Assembly (NCBI RefSeq): GCF_016613535.2
Contig: NZ_CP071518.1
Location: 3,844,001 to 3,908,000 of the forward strand
Direction of reading: 5' to 3'
DNA length: 64,000 nucleotides
Source: Lysobacter solisilvae
Lineage (GTDB): Bacteria > Pseudomonadota > Gammaproteobacteria > Xanthomonadales > Xanthomonadaceae
A program made the position numbers and the translations under genes. A model generated the notes under the pieces. The model ran no database searches and was not told the origin of the DNA. It was given only the letters and a program-made list of their open reading frames with translations. Shown piece after piece: positions 18,695 to 27,895 of this stretch (position 1 is its first letter; each line of letters begins with the position of its first letter).

Positions 18695-19252
18695 TCAATC
18701 CTTGTAGAGCGGCAGCCGGTCCGGCGCGATCTGCGACAGCAGCGGCGCGCGCGTGTCCTTGTCCGACAGCTGAGGCGCGCTGACCGGCCAGTCGATGGCC
18801 AGCTCGGGGTCATCCCAGCGCACGCCCGCGTCGGCCTTGGCGTCATAGGTGGCCGTGCACAGGTAGGTAAAGACCGCGCGCTCGCTCAGGGTCACGAAGC
18901 CATGCGCGAAGCCTTCGGGAATCCAGAAATGGCGGCGGTTCTCCGCGCTCAGCACGACGGCGGTCCACTTGCCGAAGGTGGGCGAGCCGCGACGGATGTC
19001 GACAGCGACGTCCCACACCTCGCCCTCGATCACCGAGACATACTTGCCCTGCGGATTGGGCCACTGGTAATGCAGGCCGCGCAGCACGCCCTGGCTGGAG
19101 GACGAGACGTTGCCCTGGACGAATTCGGGGTGCAGGCCATGGGCGGCGAGCTTGTCGCGGTTGAACGATTCGTAGAAGAACCCGCGCGGGTCGCCGAACA
19201 CCTGCGGCTCGATGACCACGCAGCCAGGCAGGTCGGTCTGGATGATCTTCAT
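18695..19252 (-). CDS. rfbC: dTDP-4-dehydrorhamnose 3,5-epimerase
   Basis: RmlC-type cupin of 185 residues that epimerises dTDP-4-dehydro-6-deoxy-glucose at C3 and C5. Recognised by [11 protein letters not shown], the catalytic-histidine region [28 protein letters not shown] and [10 protein letters not shown]. The length is normal for the family. The ATG at 19252 overlaps the rfbA stop by 4 nt (ATGA), so translation is coupled. Confidence 0.96.
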   Translation of the reverse strand: MKIIQTDLPGCVVIEPQVFGDPRGFFYESFNRDKLAAHGLHPEFVQGNVSSSSQGVLRGLHYQWPNPQGKYVSVIEGEVWDVAVDIRRGSPTFGKWTAVVLSAENRRHFWIPEGFAHGFVTLSERAVFTYLCTATYDAKADAGVRWDDPELAIDWPVSAPQLSDKDTRAPLLSQIAPDRLPLYKD

Positions 19253-20136
19253 GCGACGCGGCCGTGTTCGAGCAGGCTCAGCAGGTACTGCCCGTAACCG
19301 TTCTTGGCCAGCGGTTTGGCCAGGGCCTGGAGTTGCGTACCGTCGATCCAGCCGGCGAAGTAGGCGATTTCCTCCGGGCAGCACACCCGCAGTCCCTGCC
19401 GCTTCTCGATGGTCTCGATGTAGGTGGAAGCCTCCACCAGCGACTCGTGAGTGCCCGTATCGAGCCAGGCAAAGCCGCGGCCCATCCTCTCCAGCTGAAG
19501 CGAGCCGTCCTCGAGGTAGCAGCGATTGAGGTCGGTGATCTCCAGTTCGCCGCGCGCCGAGGGCTTGAGGCTGGCGGCGAAGTCGCTGGCGCGCCCGTCG
19601 TAGAAGTACAGGCCGGTGACGGCGTAGTTCGACTTGGGGTGGGCCGGCTTTTCCTCCAGCCCGACCACCTTGCCGGTGGCGTCGAACTCGGCCACGCCAT
19701 AGCGTTCCGGGTCGCGCACCCAATAGCCGAATACCGTCGCGCCGTGGTCGCGTCCGGCGGCGCTGCCCAGCAGTTCGGTCAGGCCGTGGCCGTAGAAGAT
19801 GTTGTCGCCGAGCACCAGGCAGCTGGGCTGCCCGTCGATGAAGTCGCGGCCGATCAGGTACGCCTGCGCCAGGCCGTCGGGGCTGGGCTGCACGGCATAT
19901 TCGATCTTCATGCCCCATTGCGAGCCGTCGCCCAGCAGGTGCTTGAACAGCGCCTGCTCGTGCGGCGTGTTGATGATCAGCACTTCGCGGATGCCCGCGA
20001 GCATCAGCACGCTCAGCGGGTAGTAGATCATCGGCTTGTCGTAGACCGGCAGCAGTTGCTTGCTGATGGCCTGGGTGATCGGGTACAGCCGCGTGCCGGA
20101 GCCGCCGGCGAGGATGATGCCTTTGCGCTGGGTCAT
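19249..20136 (-). CDS. rfbA: glucose-1-phosphate thymidylyltransferase
   Basis: Makes dTDP-glucose from dTTP and glucose 1-phosphate, the first committed step to dTDP-rhamnose. The 295-residue protein carries the nucleotidyltransferase motif GGSGTRLYP near residues 11-19, [18 protein letters not shown], and the metal-binding Asp in [12 protein letters not shown]. The ATG at 20136 gives the family N-terminus ([12 protein letters not shown]); an in-frame ATG nine bases further upstream is an alternative. It lies between rfbB and rfbC in the operon. Confidence 0.96.
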   Translation of the reverse strand: MTQRKGIILAGGSGTRLYPITQAISKQLLPVYDKPMIYYPLSVLMLAGIREVLIINTPHEQALFKHLLGDGSQWGMKIEYAVQPSPDGLAQAYLIGRDFIDGQPSCLVLGDNIFYGHGLTELLGSAAGRDHGATVFGYWVRDPERYGVAEFDATGKVVGLEEKPAHPKSNYAVTGLYFYDGRASDFAASLKPSARGELEITDLNRCYLEDGSLQLERMGRGFAWLDTGTHESLVEASTYIETIEKRQGLRVCCPEEIAYFAGWIDGTQLQALAKPLAKNGYGQYLLSLLEHGRVA

Positions 20137-20217
20137 GAAGTCCACGTATCGGATTAGGAGGGCACGCTGCCGCGTGGAGCCGGGCGCACGCGCCCGGCGA
20201 TGCCAGTTGGCCGTTCG

Positions 20218-21273
20218 TCAGGCGGCGGCGCCGATGCGTTCCAGGCGGTAGCTGCCGTCCAGCACGCGCTGCACCCAGGGCTGGTGGCCCAGGTACCAGT
20301 CGACGGTCAGCGCCATGCCCTGCTCGAAGGTCACGGTCGGCGCCCAGCCCAGTTCGCCCTGCAGCTTGGATGCATCGATCGCGTAGCGGCGATCGTGGCC
20401 CGGGCGGTCCTTGACGTAGGTGATCAGCGATTCGCGCGCGCGACCATCGGGCAGCGGCCGGCGCGCGTCGAGCAGCGCGCAGATGGTCTTGACCACCACG
20501 ATGTTCTGGCGCTCGGCGTCGCCGCCGACGTTGTAGGTCTCGCCCACGCGTCCGGCCTCGAGCACGCGGCGGATGGCCGCGCAGTGGTCGGCCACGAACA
20601 GCCAGTCACGCACGTTCAGTCCGTCGCCGTAGACCGGCAGCGCCTCGCCGGCCAGCGCCTTGGCGATGACCAGCGGGATGAGCTTTTCGGGGAACTGGTA
20701 GGGACCGTAGTTGTTGGAACAGTTGGTCGTGAGGACCGGCAGGCCGTAGGTGTGGTGGAACGCGCGGACCAGGTGGTCGGAGGCAGCCTTGGAGGCCGAG
20801 TACGGCGAGTTGGGCGCGAACGGCGTGGTCTCGGTGAACTTGCCGGTGTCGCCCAGCGAGCCGTAGACCTCGTCAGTGGACACGTGCAGGAACCGGAATG
20901 CGTCGCGCGCCGGGCCGTCCAGCGCCTTCCAGTAGTCGCGCGACTTCTCCAGCAGGCTCAACGTGCCGACCACGTTGGTCTGCACGAAGGCCGCGGGGCC
21001 GTCGATCGAGCGGTCCACGTGGCTTTCGGCGGCGAAGTTGATGACCGCGTCGGGCTTGTGCTCGCGCAGCAGGCGCTCGACCAGGGCGGCATCGCCGATG
21101 TCGCCCTGGACGAACACGTGGTCGGGGTTGCCGTCCAGCGGGGACAGCGTGTCGAGGTTGCCCGCGTACGTGAGCACGTCGAGGTTGATCACCCGCACGC
21201 CGCGCTGCACGGCCTCGAGTACGAAGTTGCCGCCGATGAAGCCGGCGCCGCCGGTAACAAGCCAGGTGGGCAC
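20218..21273 (-). CDS. rfbB: dTDP-glucose 4,6-dehydratase
   Basis: NAD+-dependent extended SDR of 351 residues that converts dTDP-glucose to dTDP-4-keto-6-deoxyglucose. The sequence has [10 protein letters not shown] at the N-terminus, the substrate loop [12 protein letters not shown] and the catalytic [10 protein letters not shown]. It is the promoter-proximal gene of rfbBACD, 82 nt upstream of rfbA. The gene order B-A-C-D matches that of many gammaproteobacterial surface-polysaccharide loci. Confidence 0.96.
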   Translation of the reverse strand: MPTWLVTGGAGFIGGNFVLEAVQRGVRVINLDVLTYAGNLDTLSPLDGNPDHVFVQGDIGDAALVERLLREHKPDAVINFAAESHVDRSIDGPAAFVQTNVVGTLSLLEKSRDYWKALDGPARDAFRFLHVSTDEVYGSLGDTGKFTETTPFAPNSPYSASKAASDHLVRAFHHTYGLPVLTTNCSNNYGPYQFPEKLIPLVIAKALAGEALPVYGDGLNVRDWLFVADHCAAIRRVLEAGRVGETYNVGGDAERQNIVVVKTICALLDARRPLPDGRARESLITYVKDRPGHDRRYAIDASKLQGELGWAPTVTFEQGMALTVDWYLGHQPWVQRVLDGSYRLERIGAAA

Positions 21274-21395
21274 TCAGGAACTCCCTGTTTCACAAGACGC
21301 GCAAGCGCGGGACGAAGGACGGACGCTGCCCCGGCGCTCTGGGGCGCCGTGGGCTGGCACGCGCGATCAGGTACGCGCGCGGGTTGCGGAATGGC

Positions 21396-21908
21396 TCAGA
21401 ACGGAATGTCGTCGTCGGCGAAATCGGTGCCGAAGTCGTTGGACTTGGCCGCCGGCGCCTCGCGGCGCGGGGCGCCGTCCTGGCGCGGTGCCGGACGCCC
21501 GCCGCGCTCGCCACCACCGCCGCCGGAGTATTCGCGCCGGGGAGCACCGCCGCCGCCACCGCCGCCCTCGCCCGGCTTGCCGCCGAGCATCTGCATCTCG
21601 TCGGCGACGATGTCGGTGAAGTACTTCTCAACCCCGTCCTCGCCGGTGAACTTGTCGTAGCGGATCGAGCCTTCGACGTACACCTGCGAGCCCTTGCGCA
21701 GGTACTCGCCGGCGATCTCGCCGAGCTTTCCGAAGAACTTCACCCGGTGCCACTCGGTCCGCTCCTGGAGCTGGCCATCCTTGTCCTTGCGGGCGCTGGT
21801 GGTGGCCAGGCTGATCGTGGTGACGGCCATGCCGCCCTGGGTGTATTTGGTCTCGGGATCATTGCCGAGGTTGCCGACCAGGATGACCTTGTTGATGCCA
21901 CGTGCCAT
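21396..21908 (-). CDS. ssb: single-stranded DNA-binding protein
   Basis: A 170-residue SSB. The N-terminal OB fold covers residues 1-110 ([19 protein letters not shown] at the start, with [21 protein letters not shown]). A Gly/Arg/Pro-rich linker follows, and the acidic partner-binding tip DFADDDIPF ends the protein. It binds single-stranded DNA as a homotetramer in replication, repair and recombination. The Gly-rich linker ([11 protein letters not shown]) is encoded by a GGC/GGT run. It is on the same strand as rfbB but separated by 122 nt and probably has its own promoter. Confidence 0.97.
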   Translation of the reverse strand: MARGINKVILVGNLGNDPETKYTQGGMAVTTISLATTSARKDKDGQLQERTEWHRVKFFGKLGEIAGEYLRKGSQVYVEGSIRYDKFTGEDGVEKYFTDIVADEMQMLGGKPGEGGGGGGGAPRREYSGGGGGERGGRPAPRQDGAPRREAPAAKSNDFGTDFADDDIPF

Positions 21909-22265
21909 GGAGATGCGGATCCTTATGGAAAGGGGAATGCCGGGGAACGGCCCGCGAAACGGCGGCGGGACGATTCCGCGGAACGGGCGCCACGCGGCGC
22001 CGGCTGGCTCGGGGCCAGGCGGGCGACAGGAACTTTAGAGTATATCCGCCAGCCGCCCCAGAGCCCGGCAGTACGGCGGGCGGTAGGACGACGCCTCACC
22101 GGAGCGCAGGTCCAGGCCCCGACAGCCGGCCCCGGCCCACCCCGGCGGGCCAGGGCCATTCCGCCGCCGATCCGCCACAAACGGCACAGCCCCGGCTAGG
22201 CGCCGGGGCTGGGGAGTGGTGGACGGGTGGGCGGAAACCCGGCCGCGCGGATCAGCGGCGCGGGG
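21909..22265. other. intergenic region between ssb and the AraC regulator gene
   Basis: Both neighbours read on the minus strand. The region holds a hairpin past the regulator (22188-22212) and, on the minus strand, a TATACT (22044-22039) that could be the ssb -10. No coding capacity is credible. Confidence 0.5.
22188..22212 (-). terminator. hairpin downstream of the AraC-type regulator gene
   Basis: CAGCCCCGGC / GCCGGGGCTG, 10-bp perfect arms with a 5-nt loop, 53 nt past the regulator stop. The T-tract in the minus direction is poor (GTTTGT), so termination efficiency is uncertain. Confidence 0.5.
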
Positions 22266-23228
22266 TCAGTGCAGGGCGGCGGCGCTTCCGGCCGCTTCGT
22301 TCCCGACGGGCGACTCGGGCATGTGCCGTGCGCGCCAGGCCGACGCCGTCTGGCCGTGGGTGGCCTTGAACTGGCGCGCGAAGCTGCACGGATCGTGGAA
22401 GCCGCAGGCCTCGGCCAGCTCGCTGATCGACAGCTGGCCCTCCTGGAGCAACTGCCGCGCCCGCTGCATGCGCAGCCGCATCGACGCGCGCTGCAGGGTT
22501 TCCTGGTACACCGCGTGGAAGGTCTTGGAGAGCCACCAGCTGGAGAAGCGGGTGAGCTCCATGAGCTCCTCGATGCGCAGCATCCGCTGCGGGTTGCCCT
22601 CCAGGTACATCCGCGCCTTCTGGATGCGGGCGAAAATCCGCGTCTTGCGATGGAAGGAACGCCCCGGGCAGCGCTCGACCAGCGCCGCGAAGTCCTGCTG
22701 GGCGGCCTGCAGGTGCTGCAGCAGCGGCCGCAACGCCCGCAGGACGGCCGCCTGGTCGCCGCGTTCGAGCGGCAGCGCGCACGCGCGCCCCAGGCGCAGC
22801 GCCATCCGCCGCTCCGGGGCGGCGAGGACCCCGCGGCCGGGCAGCAGGCCGCGGTCGGCCGGTTCCAGCAGCCCGGCCATGAGGTCGGGAGTCAGCATCA
22901 GCGCGACGGTCAGGCCCGTGCGGCCACCCTGGAGTTCCGGCTGCGAGCCGCGTTCGAACGCGATCCAGTCGCCGGCGTGCAGGGTGAACGCGCCTTCGGC
23001 GCCCGCAATCCGCGCGCAGCCACGCAGCTGCAGCCAGAAGGTGAAGGCGGCGGCGGGCGCGCGGGCCGCGTCGGCGCGATGGAATACGGCCAGGCGCAGG
23101 GGCAGCGGGGCGGGTGCCGGCTGGAACGCCGGACGCGCTTCGGCAGGGCGCACGGGCGAGACGAACGGCTCGGTCTGGCGCACCGGGTGCAGGCGGGTGT
23201 GGGGGAAAGAGACGAAGGTGTCAGGCAT
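22266..23228 (-). CDS. AraC family transcriptional regulator
   Basis: Protein of 320 residues. The N-terminal half (about 1-200) looks like a cupin-type sensory domain with the pattern GAFTLHAGDWIAFERGS. The C-terminal AraC/XylS domain has two helix-turn-helix motifs, the second with LSISELAEACGFHDPCSFAR and an FKATHGQTASAWR end. The start ATG at 23228 was chosen because a longer reading passes through unlike, low-complexity sequence of the divergent promoter region. It is divergent from the LytS/LytTR pair and could regulate it or itself; the ligand is unknown. Confidence 0.85.
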   Translation of the reverse strand: MPDTFVSFPHTRLHPVRQTEPFVSPVRPAEARPAFQPAPAPLPLRLAVFHRADAARAPAAAFTFWLQLRGCARIAGAEGAFTLHAGDWIAFERGSQPELQGGRTGLTVALMLTPDLMAGLLEPADRGLLPGRGVLAAPERRMALRLGRACALPLERGDQAAVLRALRPLLQHLQAAQQDFAALVERCPGRSFHRKTRIFARIQKARMYLEGNPQRMLRIEELMELTRFSSWWLSKTFHAVYQETLQRASMRLRMQRARQLLQEGQLSISELAEACGFHDPCSFARQFKATHGQTASAWRARHMPESPVGNEAAGSAAALH

Positions 23229-23580
23229 GGCACGCTCTCGTGGCTGTCGGTCCGGACCGGCGGGGGCTTGAGCCCCTGACGATCGCTGGCGACCCGCGTG
23301 GATCGCTCTGGCGATCTCCGTTGTATCGCCGCTCCCCGCGCAATGCTCCTGGTATTCGCCCAGTCGCCCGCAGGGCGCGCCCGGCGACCAGGATTTCGCC
23401 GAAACCGCCCGTTGTGTCGCCCAAAAGGCGGCCCGGGCCGGCCGGCCGCCTCCACACTGCGCAGGTCCGCCCACGGCCGGGCCACGGCGGCCGGCGCCGG
23501 GCGCGATGCCGCCACGCACACCGCTTGCGCCGCGCGCTCCCGACGGGTATTCACCAGAACGTTTCCGCACTGATCGGCAC
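23229..23580. promoter_or_regulatory. divergent control region of the AraC regulator and lytS
   Basis: This 352-bp region has no gene. It contains the perfect inverted repeat GGCGAT-N9-ATCGCC (23310-23330) and two near-identical 11-mers, GTTGTATCGCC (23320-23330) and GTTGTGTCGCC (23411-23421), on the plus strand. These are reasonable candidate sites for the AraC or LytTR protein, but the assignment is inference. Confidence 0.4.
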
Positions 23581-24705
23581 ATGAGCCTCTCTCCCAGTTC
23601 CCTCCTCGCCTCGGTGCCCGGGCTGCGCCGCCTCGACCCGCTCGACCGCTCGGTGCTGGCGCTCACCCTGGCGGTGTGGGCCATGCATTTCGCGATGCGC
23701 ACGATGCTGACCTTCATGCCGTCCGACCAGGTCGAGACCGGCGTGATCACCGCCCGCACGATCGCCAGTTCGCTGGGCATCGGCCTGTGCCTGGTCATCC
23801 ACCTGCTGCTGCGGCGCGTGCCCCGCGACCGCCCGTGGCGCCTGCTGGGGCTGTCAATGGCCCTGAGCGTGCCGGCCGCCCTGCTGCTGATGTGGGCGGG
23901 CGAATACGTCTTCGGCTACTTCACCAACTACTACACGATGTATCCCGACCGCTGGATGTCGGACATGGAACTGGGCGAGACCTACAAGGCCTACCAGTGG
24001 AACTTCTTCGCCTGGTGCGCGCTGTATGCCGCCGCCTGCAACATCTTCGAGGTGCGCCGCCGCGACCAGCAGCTGGCCGACGCGCACAGCGCGGCCCAGC
24101 AGGCCCACCTGCTGGCGCTGCGCCTGCAGATCAACCCGCACTTCCTGTTCAACACCCTCAACACGGTGGCCGGCCTGATCGTGCTGGGCCGCACGGCCGA
24201 ATCCGAACGCATGGTGCTGAGCCTGTCGCGCTTCCTGCGCTACACGCTGGCAAGCGCGCCCACGCAGCTGACCACGCTGGCCGATGAAATCGGGATGCTG
24301 CGCCAGTACCTGGAGATCGAGGGCGCGCGCTTCTCCGACCGGCTCAAGGTGACCTGGGCCGTCGACGAGGACTGCACGCAGGCCCTCGTGCCGAGCCTGA
24401 TCCTGCTGCCGCTGGTCGAGAACGCGCTCAAGTACGGGCTGGGCGAATCGGAAAAACCGGTGGAAATCGTGGTGGGCGCGCAGCGCGACGGCGGTCGCAT
24501 GACGCTGTGGGTCGAGGATGACGGCGGCACCGCGCACGGCACGCATGCGGGGCTGGGCATCGGGCTGTCCAACGTGCGCCAGCGGCTGGACGCCCTGTAC
24601 GGCGAGCAGGCGCAGCTGGACAGCGGCGCCACCGGCCATGGCTGGCGCAGCGCGATTTCCCTGCCCTGGCAGGAGCACGTGGCCGCCGTGGAGGCGGCGG
24701 CGTGA
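23581..24705 (+). CDS. LytS/YehU-type sensor histidine kinase
   Basis: Membrane kinase of 374 residues. Four transmembrane segments occupy about residues 20-160, followed by a short coiled stretch and the His_kinase domain with QINPHFLFNTLNT, where His187 is the phospho-acceptor. The HATPase_c domain contains the N-box LPLVENALKYGLGE and the G-box GIGLSNVRQRL. There is no large periplasmic sensor, so it probably senses something in or near the membrane. The ATG at 23581 precedes the first helix. The stop overlaps the GTG of the response-regulator gene by 4 nt. Confidence 0.93.
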   Translation: MSLSPSSLLASVPGLRRLDPLDRSVLALTLAVWAMHFAMRTMLTFMPSDQVETGVITARTIASSLGIGLCLVIHLLLRRVPRDRPWRLLGLSMALSVPAALLLMWAGEYVFGYFTNYYTMYPDRWMSDMELGETYKAYQWNFFAWCALYAAACNIFEVRRRDQQLADAHSAAQQAHLLALRLQINPHFLFNTLNTVAGLIVLGRTAESERMVLSLSRFLRYTLASAPTQLTTLADEIGMLRQYLEIEGARFSDRLKVTWAVDEDCTQALVPSLILLPLVENALKYGLGESEKPVEIVVGAQRDGGRMTLWVEDDGGTAHGTHAGLGIGLSNVRQRLDALYGEQAQLDSGATGHGWRSAISLPWQEHVAAVEAAA

Positions 24706-25493
24706 TCCGCATCCTGCTGGCCGACGACGAACCCATCGCGCTGGACCGGCTGGAACTGGCCGTCGCCGGCATTCCCGACGCGGAACTGGTCGCCAAGGCG
24801 CGCAACGGCAAGGAAGCGCTGGCACTCATCCGCGAACTCAAGCCCGACATCGCCGTCCTCGACATCCAGATGCCGGTCAAGGACGGCTTCGCCGCGATCG
24901 CCGAACTCAAGCCCGGCGAGCACGTTCCCGAGATCATCTTCGTCACCGCCTACCAGGAACACGCCGTGCGCGCCTTCGAGGTGCACGCGGTGGACTACCT
25001 GCTCAAGCCGGTGTCGTTCGAGCGCTTCCGCGAAGCGGTGCGCCTCGCCAAGGGTCGCCTCGAAGCGCGCGCCGCGGAAGTCCGCTTCGCCGAACTGCAG
25101 CAGCTGATCGCCAGCCTGCGCGACGCCGGCAGCCCCGGCGCGGCGGGCAGCTACGAGCGCGAATTCTGGGTGCGCAACCGCGACGGCATGGTGCGCCTGG
25201 CGGCCGAGAGCATCGACGCCATCACCGCGGAGGGCGATTACGTGCTGTTGCACTGCGGCGGCAAGACCTGGCTGCTGAAGGACTCGATCACCTCGCTGGC
25301 GGGACGGCTGGATCCGGCGACCCACCTGCGCATCCACCGCTCCACGATCGTCAACCTGCGCCAGGTGCACGGCCTGCGCCGCCGCGGACCCAAGGCCATG
25401 TCGCTGACCCTGGCCGGCGGCGGTGATTTCGCGATCGGCCCCAACTACGTCGAATCGGTGCTCAAGCTGGTCAACGCGCGCCGCTGGCGCTGA
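24702..25493 (+). CDS. LytTR family response regulator
   Basis: Protein of 263 residues. The receiver domain (1-120) has Asp8/Asp9, the phospho-acceptor Asp54 in AVLDIQMPVKDG and the Lys of VDYLLKPVSF. The LytTR DNA-binding domain (about 155-260) shows EGDYVLLHCGGKTWLLKDSI and RIHRSTIVNLRQV. The GTG start overlaps the kinase stop by 4 nt. The pair resembles LytSR/BtsSR systems. BtsSR in E. coli controls a CstA-family pyruvate transporter, which is interesting as cstA lies about 18 kb away, but a link here is speculation. Confidence 0.93.
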   Translation: MIRILLADDEPIALDRLELAVAGIPDAELVAKARNGKEALALIRELKPDIAVLDIQMPVKDGFAAIAELKPGEHVPEIIFVTAYQEHAVRAFEVHAVDYLLKPVSFERFREAVRLAKGRLEARAAEVRFAELQQLIASLRDAGSPGAAGSYEREFWVRNRDGMVRLAAESIDAITAEGDYVLLHCGGKTWLLKDSITSLAGRLDPATHLRIHRSTIVNLRQVHGLRRRGPKAMSLTLAGGGDFAIGPNYVESVLKLVNARRWR

Positions 25494-25594
25494 GGCACCA
25501 CCGCGGGTCCGCGCGAGCGACCGGTCTGCTCGGAAGGACGCCGCGAATGCCCGGCTTCGTGACCGCCGACGGCGGGCCGCCCGGCACGGCCACG

Positions 25595-25600
25595 TATAAT
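25595..25600 (+). promoter_or_regulatory. consensus -10 (TATAAT) of the polyprenyl synthase gene
   Basis: A perfect TATAAT ends 8 nt before the ATG at 25609, and there is no Shine-Dalgarno sequence in between (cgcgaccc). Transcription would begin at or within a few bases of the start codon, which suggests a leaderless mRNA. No good -35 element is visible. Confidence 0.5.
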
Positions 25601-25608
25601 CGCGACCC

Positions 25609-26676
25609 ATGTCCGGTCCCCCTGCACGCTCCGTGAGCCCACCCGCCCCCGATCATTCCGGCCCGGCGCCGGCCGGCTCCCCGCGTCCGGCCGCCGACCT
25701 GCCGACCGTCCAGGCGCTCGCCCGCGACGACATGGCGGCGGTCGATGCCCTGATCCGCCACCGCCTTGCCTCCGACGTGGTGCTGATCAACCAGGTCGCC
25801 GAGTACATCATCGGCGCGGGCGGCAAGCGGCTGCGGCCGATGCTGCTGCTGCTCGCCGCCGGCGCGCTGGGCGGCACGCGCGAGGGCCGCATCGGCGCCG
25901 ACGCGCACCAGCTCGCCGCGGTCATCGAGTTCATCCACACCGCCACCCTGCTGCATGACGACGTGGTCGACGAATCCGACCTGCGCCGCGGCCGCAAGAC
26001 CGCCAATGCGGTGTGGGGCAATGCCGCCAGCGTGCTGGTCGGCGACTTCCTGTACTCGCGCAGCTTCCAGCTGATGGTGGAACTGGACCGCGTCGAGGTG
26101 ATGCGGATCCTGGCCGACACCACCAACCGCATCGCCGAGGGCGAAGTGCTGCAGCTGCTGCACGTGCGCAACCCCGACACCGACGAGGCCGCCTACCTGC
26201 GCGTCATCGAGCGCAAGACGGCCGTGCTGTTCGCCGCCGCCACGCGCCTGGGCGCGCTGCTGGCCGGCGCCGACGCAGCCACGTGCGACGCCCTGCACGA
26301 GTACGGACTCCACCTGGGCTACGCCTTCCAGATCGCCGACGACGTGCTCGACTACGCGTCCGATGCGCAGACGCTGGGCAAGAACCTCGGCGACGACCTG
26401 GCCGAAGGCAAGGCCACGCTGCCGCTCATCCGCGCCATGGCGCACGCCGACCCGGACACCCGCGCGGCGCTGCGCGCGGCAGTCGAGCACGGCGACACCG
26501 ACGCCCTGCCCGCCGTCGTCGCCGCGATCCACGCCACCGGTGGGCTGGACTACAGCCGCCAGCGCGCCGTGGACTACGCCCGCGCCGCAGAGCAGGCGCT
26601 GGACGGGCTGGACGACAATGCCTACACCGCCGCGCTACGCGGCCTGGCGCAGTACGCGGTCGGCCGGGATCACTGA
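25609..26676 (+). CDS. ispB: polyprenyl (octaprenyl) diphosphate synthase
   Basis: Trans-prenyltransferase of 355 residues that builds the long isoprenoid side chain of ubiquinone. The first Asp-rich motif is DDVVDESDLRRG (Asp117, 118, 121), the second DDVLD (Asp244, 245, 248) followed by GKNLGDDLAEGK. About 30 N-terminal residues are a Pro/Ala-rich extension, so the real start could be later, but the -10 element just upstream favours the ATG at 25609. The stop codon lies inside the first copy of a 49-bp tandem repeat. Confidence 0.93.
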   Translation: MSGPPARSVSPPAPDHSGPAPAGSPRPAADLPTVQALARDDMAAVDALIRHRLASDVVLINQVAEYIIGAGGKRLRPMLLLLAAGALGGTREGRIGADAHQLAAVIEFIHTATLLHDDVVDESDLRRGRKTANAVWGNAASVLVGDFLYSRSFQLMVELDRVEVMRILADTTNRIAEGEVLQLLHVRNPDTDEAAYLRVIERKTAVLFAAATRLGALLAGADAATCDALHEYGLHLGYAFQIADDVLDYASDAQTLGKNLGDDLAEGKATLPLIRAMAHADPDTRAALRAAVEHGDTDALPAVVAAIHATGGLDYSRQRAVDYARAAEQALDGLDDNAYTAALRGLAQYAVGRDH

Positions 26677-26770
26677 AACCCGGTTCCCGCCTTCTCGTAG
26701 GCTGGGTTGGCTCCTCCAACCCTGAAACCCGGTTCCCGCCTTCTCGTAGGCTGGGTTGGCTCCTCCAACC
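26673..26770. repeat. two tandem 49-bp copies carrying a GTAG-type REP hairpin
   Basis: Copies at 26673-26721 and 26722-26770 appear identical. Each contains GTAG followed by GGCTGGGTTGG, a CTCCT loop and CCAACCC. In the second copy the hairpin continues with AGCC, giving a perfect 11-bp stem. GTAG followed by a hairpin is the hallmark of the REP/SMAG elements of Stenotrophomonas and relatives. The first copy begins with the last bases of ispB and includes its stop codon. Confidence 0.85.
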
Positions 26771-26841
26771 CAGCCCGGCTCCACCGCGCGCACAAAGGGA
26801 TACGCGCTGGCACTCACGGGCCGGGGCAACGCCACAACCTG

Positions 26842-26868
26842 ATGCCGGGTTGATGAAGCCAACCCGGC
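26842..26868. repeat. second REP-like inverted repeat
   Basis: GCCGGGTTG and CAACCCGGC form 9-bp arms around a 7-nt loop, related in core sequence (GGGTTG/CAACCC) to the GTAG hairpins 100 bp upstream. It may end transcripts from both convergent neighbours. Confidence 0.6.
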
Positions 26869-26922
26869 CTGCGTCCGCCCCGTCCTGCGCACCACCGCGC
26901 GCCCGAAAGTGAGGCGTGCCTC

Positions 26923-27720
26923 CTACTCGGTCGCGAACCGCTCCTCGAAGAACGCGCGCAGCATCTGGAACGCGCGGCGGGCGGCGCGTTCGTCATAGCG
27001 ACAGTTGTCCTGCGGGTCGGCCGGCTGGCTTTCGGGCTGGCTGAAACAGTGGCGGGCGCCACTGAAATCCACGAACTGCCAGTCCGCGTGCAGGCCGTCC
27101 ATTTCCTTCTCGAAGGCGGCGATGTGGGCGTCGGTGACCGAGCTGTCGTCCGCGCCGTTGAGGACCAGCACCGACGCGCGCACGCCGGTGGCCGAGGGCG
27201 GCAGGTAGGTGCCCAGGTCGCCATGCACGCTGACCACGCCGGCGATCCCGGCACCGCTTCGCGCCAGTTCCAACACCGCCCCGCCGCCGAAGCAGAAGCC
27301 GAACGCGCCGATGCGCGCCGCGTCCACCGGCGCGGCCGGCGCCTGCGCCTGCAGCGTCGCGACCGCGGCCGCCACCCGCTGCCGCACCGTCGTGCCGCCA
27401 TCGACATACACCTTGCGGACCTGGGCCAGCGCCTGGGCACTGTCGGCGGGACGCACGCCCTTGCCGTAGAGGTCGGCCACCAGCACGACGTAGTCGTCAC
27501 CGGCCACGTCCTTCGCGCGCCCGACGGCCGTGTCGGTGACGCCCATCCAGTTGGGCACCATCACCAGGCCCGGACGCACGGCGCTGGTGGCGTCGTCGTA
27601 CACGAGCACGCCGCTGAAGACCTCGCTGCCCACCTTCCATTCCACGGGCTGCTCGCGCAGCGCGGCGAAGGCAGGCGCGGCGGACGCGGCGAGCAGGAAT
27701 GCCAGGACGAAACGGCGCAT
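26923..27720 (-). CDS. dienelactone hydrolase family protein, exported
   Basis: An alpha/beta hydrolase of 265 residues with an N-terminal signal peptide (MRRFVLAFLLAASAAPAFA). The dienelactone-hydrolase triad is visible: Cys143 in GFCFGGG, an Asp at 191/192 in NGADDSS and His224 in ARHCFS. True dienelactone hydrolases open lactone rings in chlorocatechol breakdown; exported members of this family are mostly uncharacterised. The ATG at 27720 opens the signal peptide. It converges on ispB and is not obviously in an operon. Confidence 0.88.
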   Translation of the reverse strand: MRRFVLAFLLAASAAPAFAALREQPVEWKVGSEVFSGVLVYDDATSAVRPGLVMVPNWMGVTDTAVGRAKDVAGDDYVVLVADLYGKGVRPADSAQALAQVRKVYVDGGTTVRQRVAAAVATLQAQAPAAPVDAARIGAFGFCFGGGAVLELARSGAGIAGVVSVHGDLGTYLPPSATGVRASVLVLNGADDSSVTDAHIAAFEKEMDGLHADWQFVDFSGARHCFSQPESQPADPQDNCRYDERAARRAFQMLRAFFEERFATE

Positions 27721-27895
27721 GAGCAATCTCCGGGAGGATCCTGCCCGGATACTGTCATCGTCACGGCGCAGGCGCAGCGGCCTGTATTGGCGCGAAGCGG
27801 CGGGGGCGGATTTCCCCTCGGGCAATGCAGTCCACTCGGCCGTCCGGCAGAGGCCGCCGGCTTCGGCTAGCCATCAGCCTGTCTGCGCCGGCGCG

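Noticed and set aside
23229..23798. N-terminal extension of the AraC regulator (up to 510 residues)
   Set aside because: The extension overlaps the lytS gene on the other strand and is Arg/Ser/Gly low complexity; the ATG at 23228 starts the plausible sensory domain.
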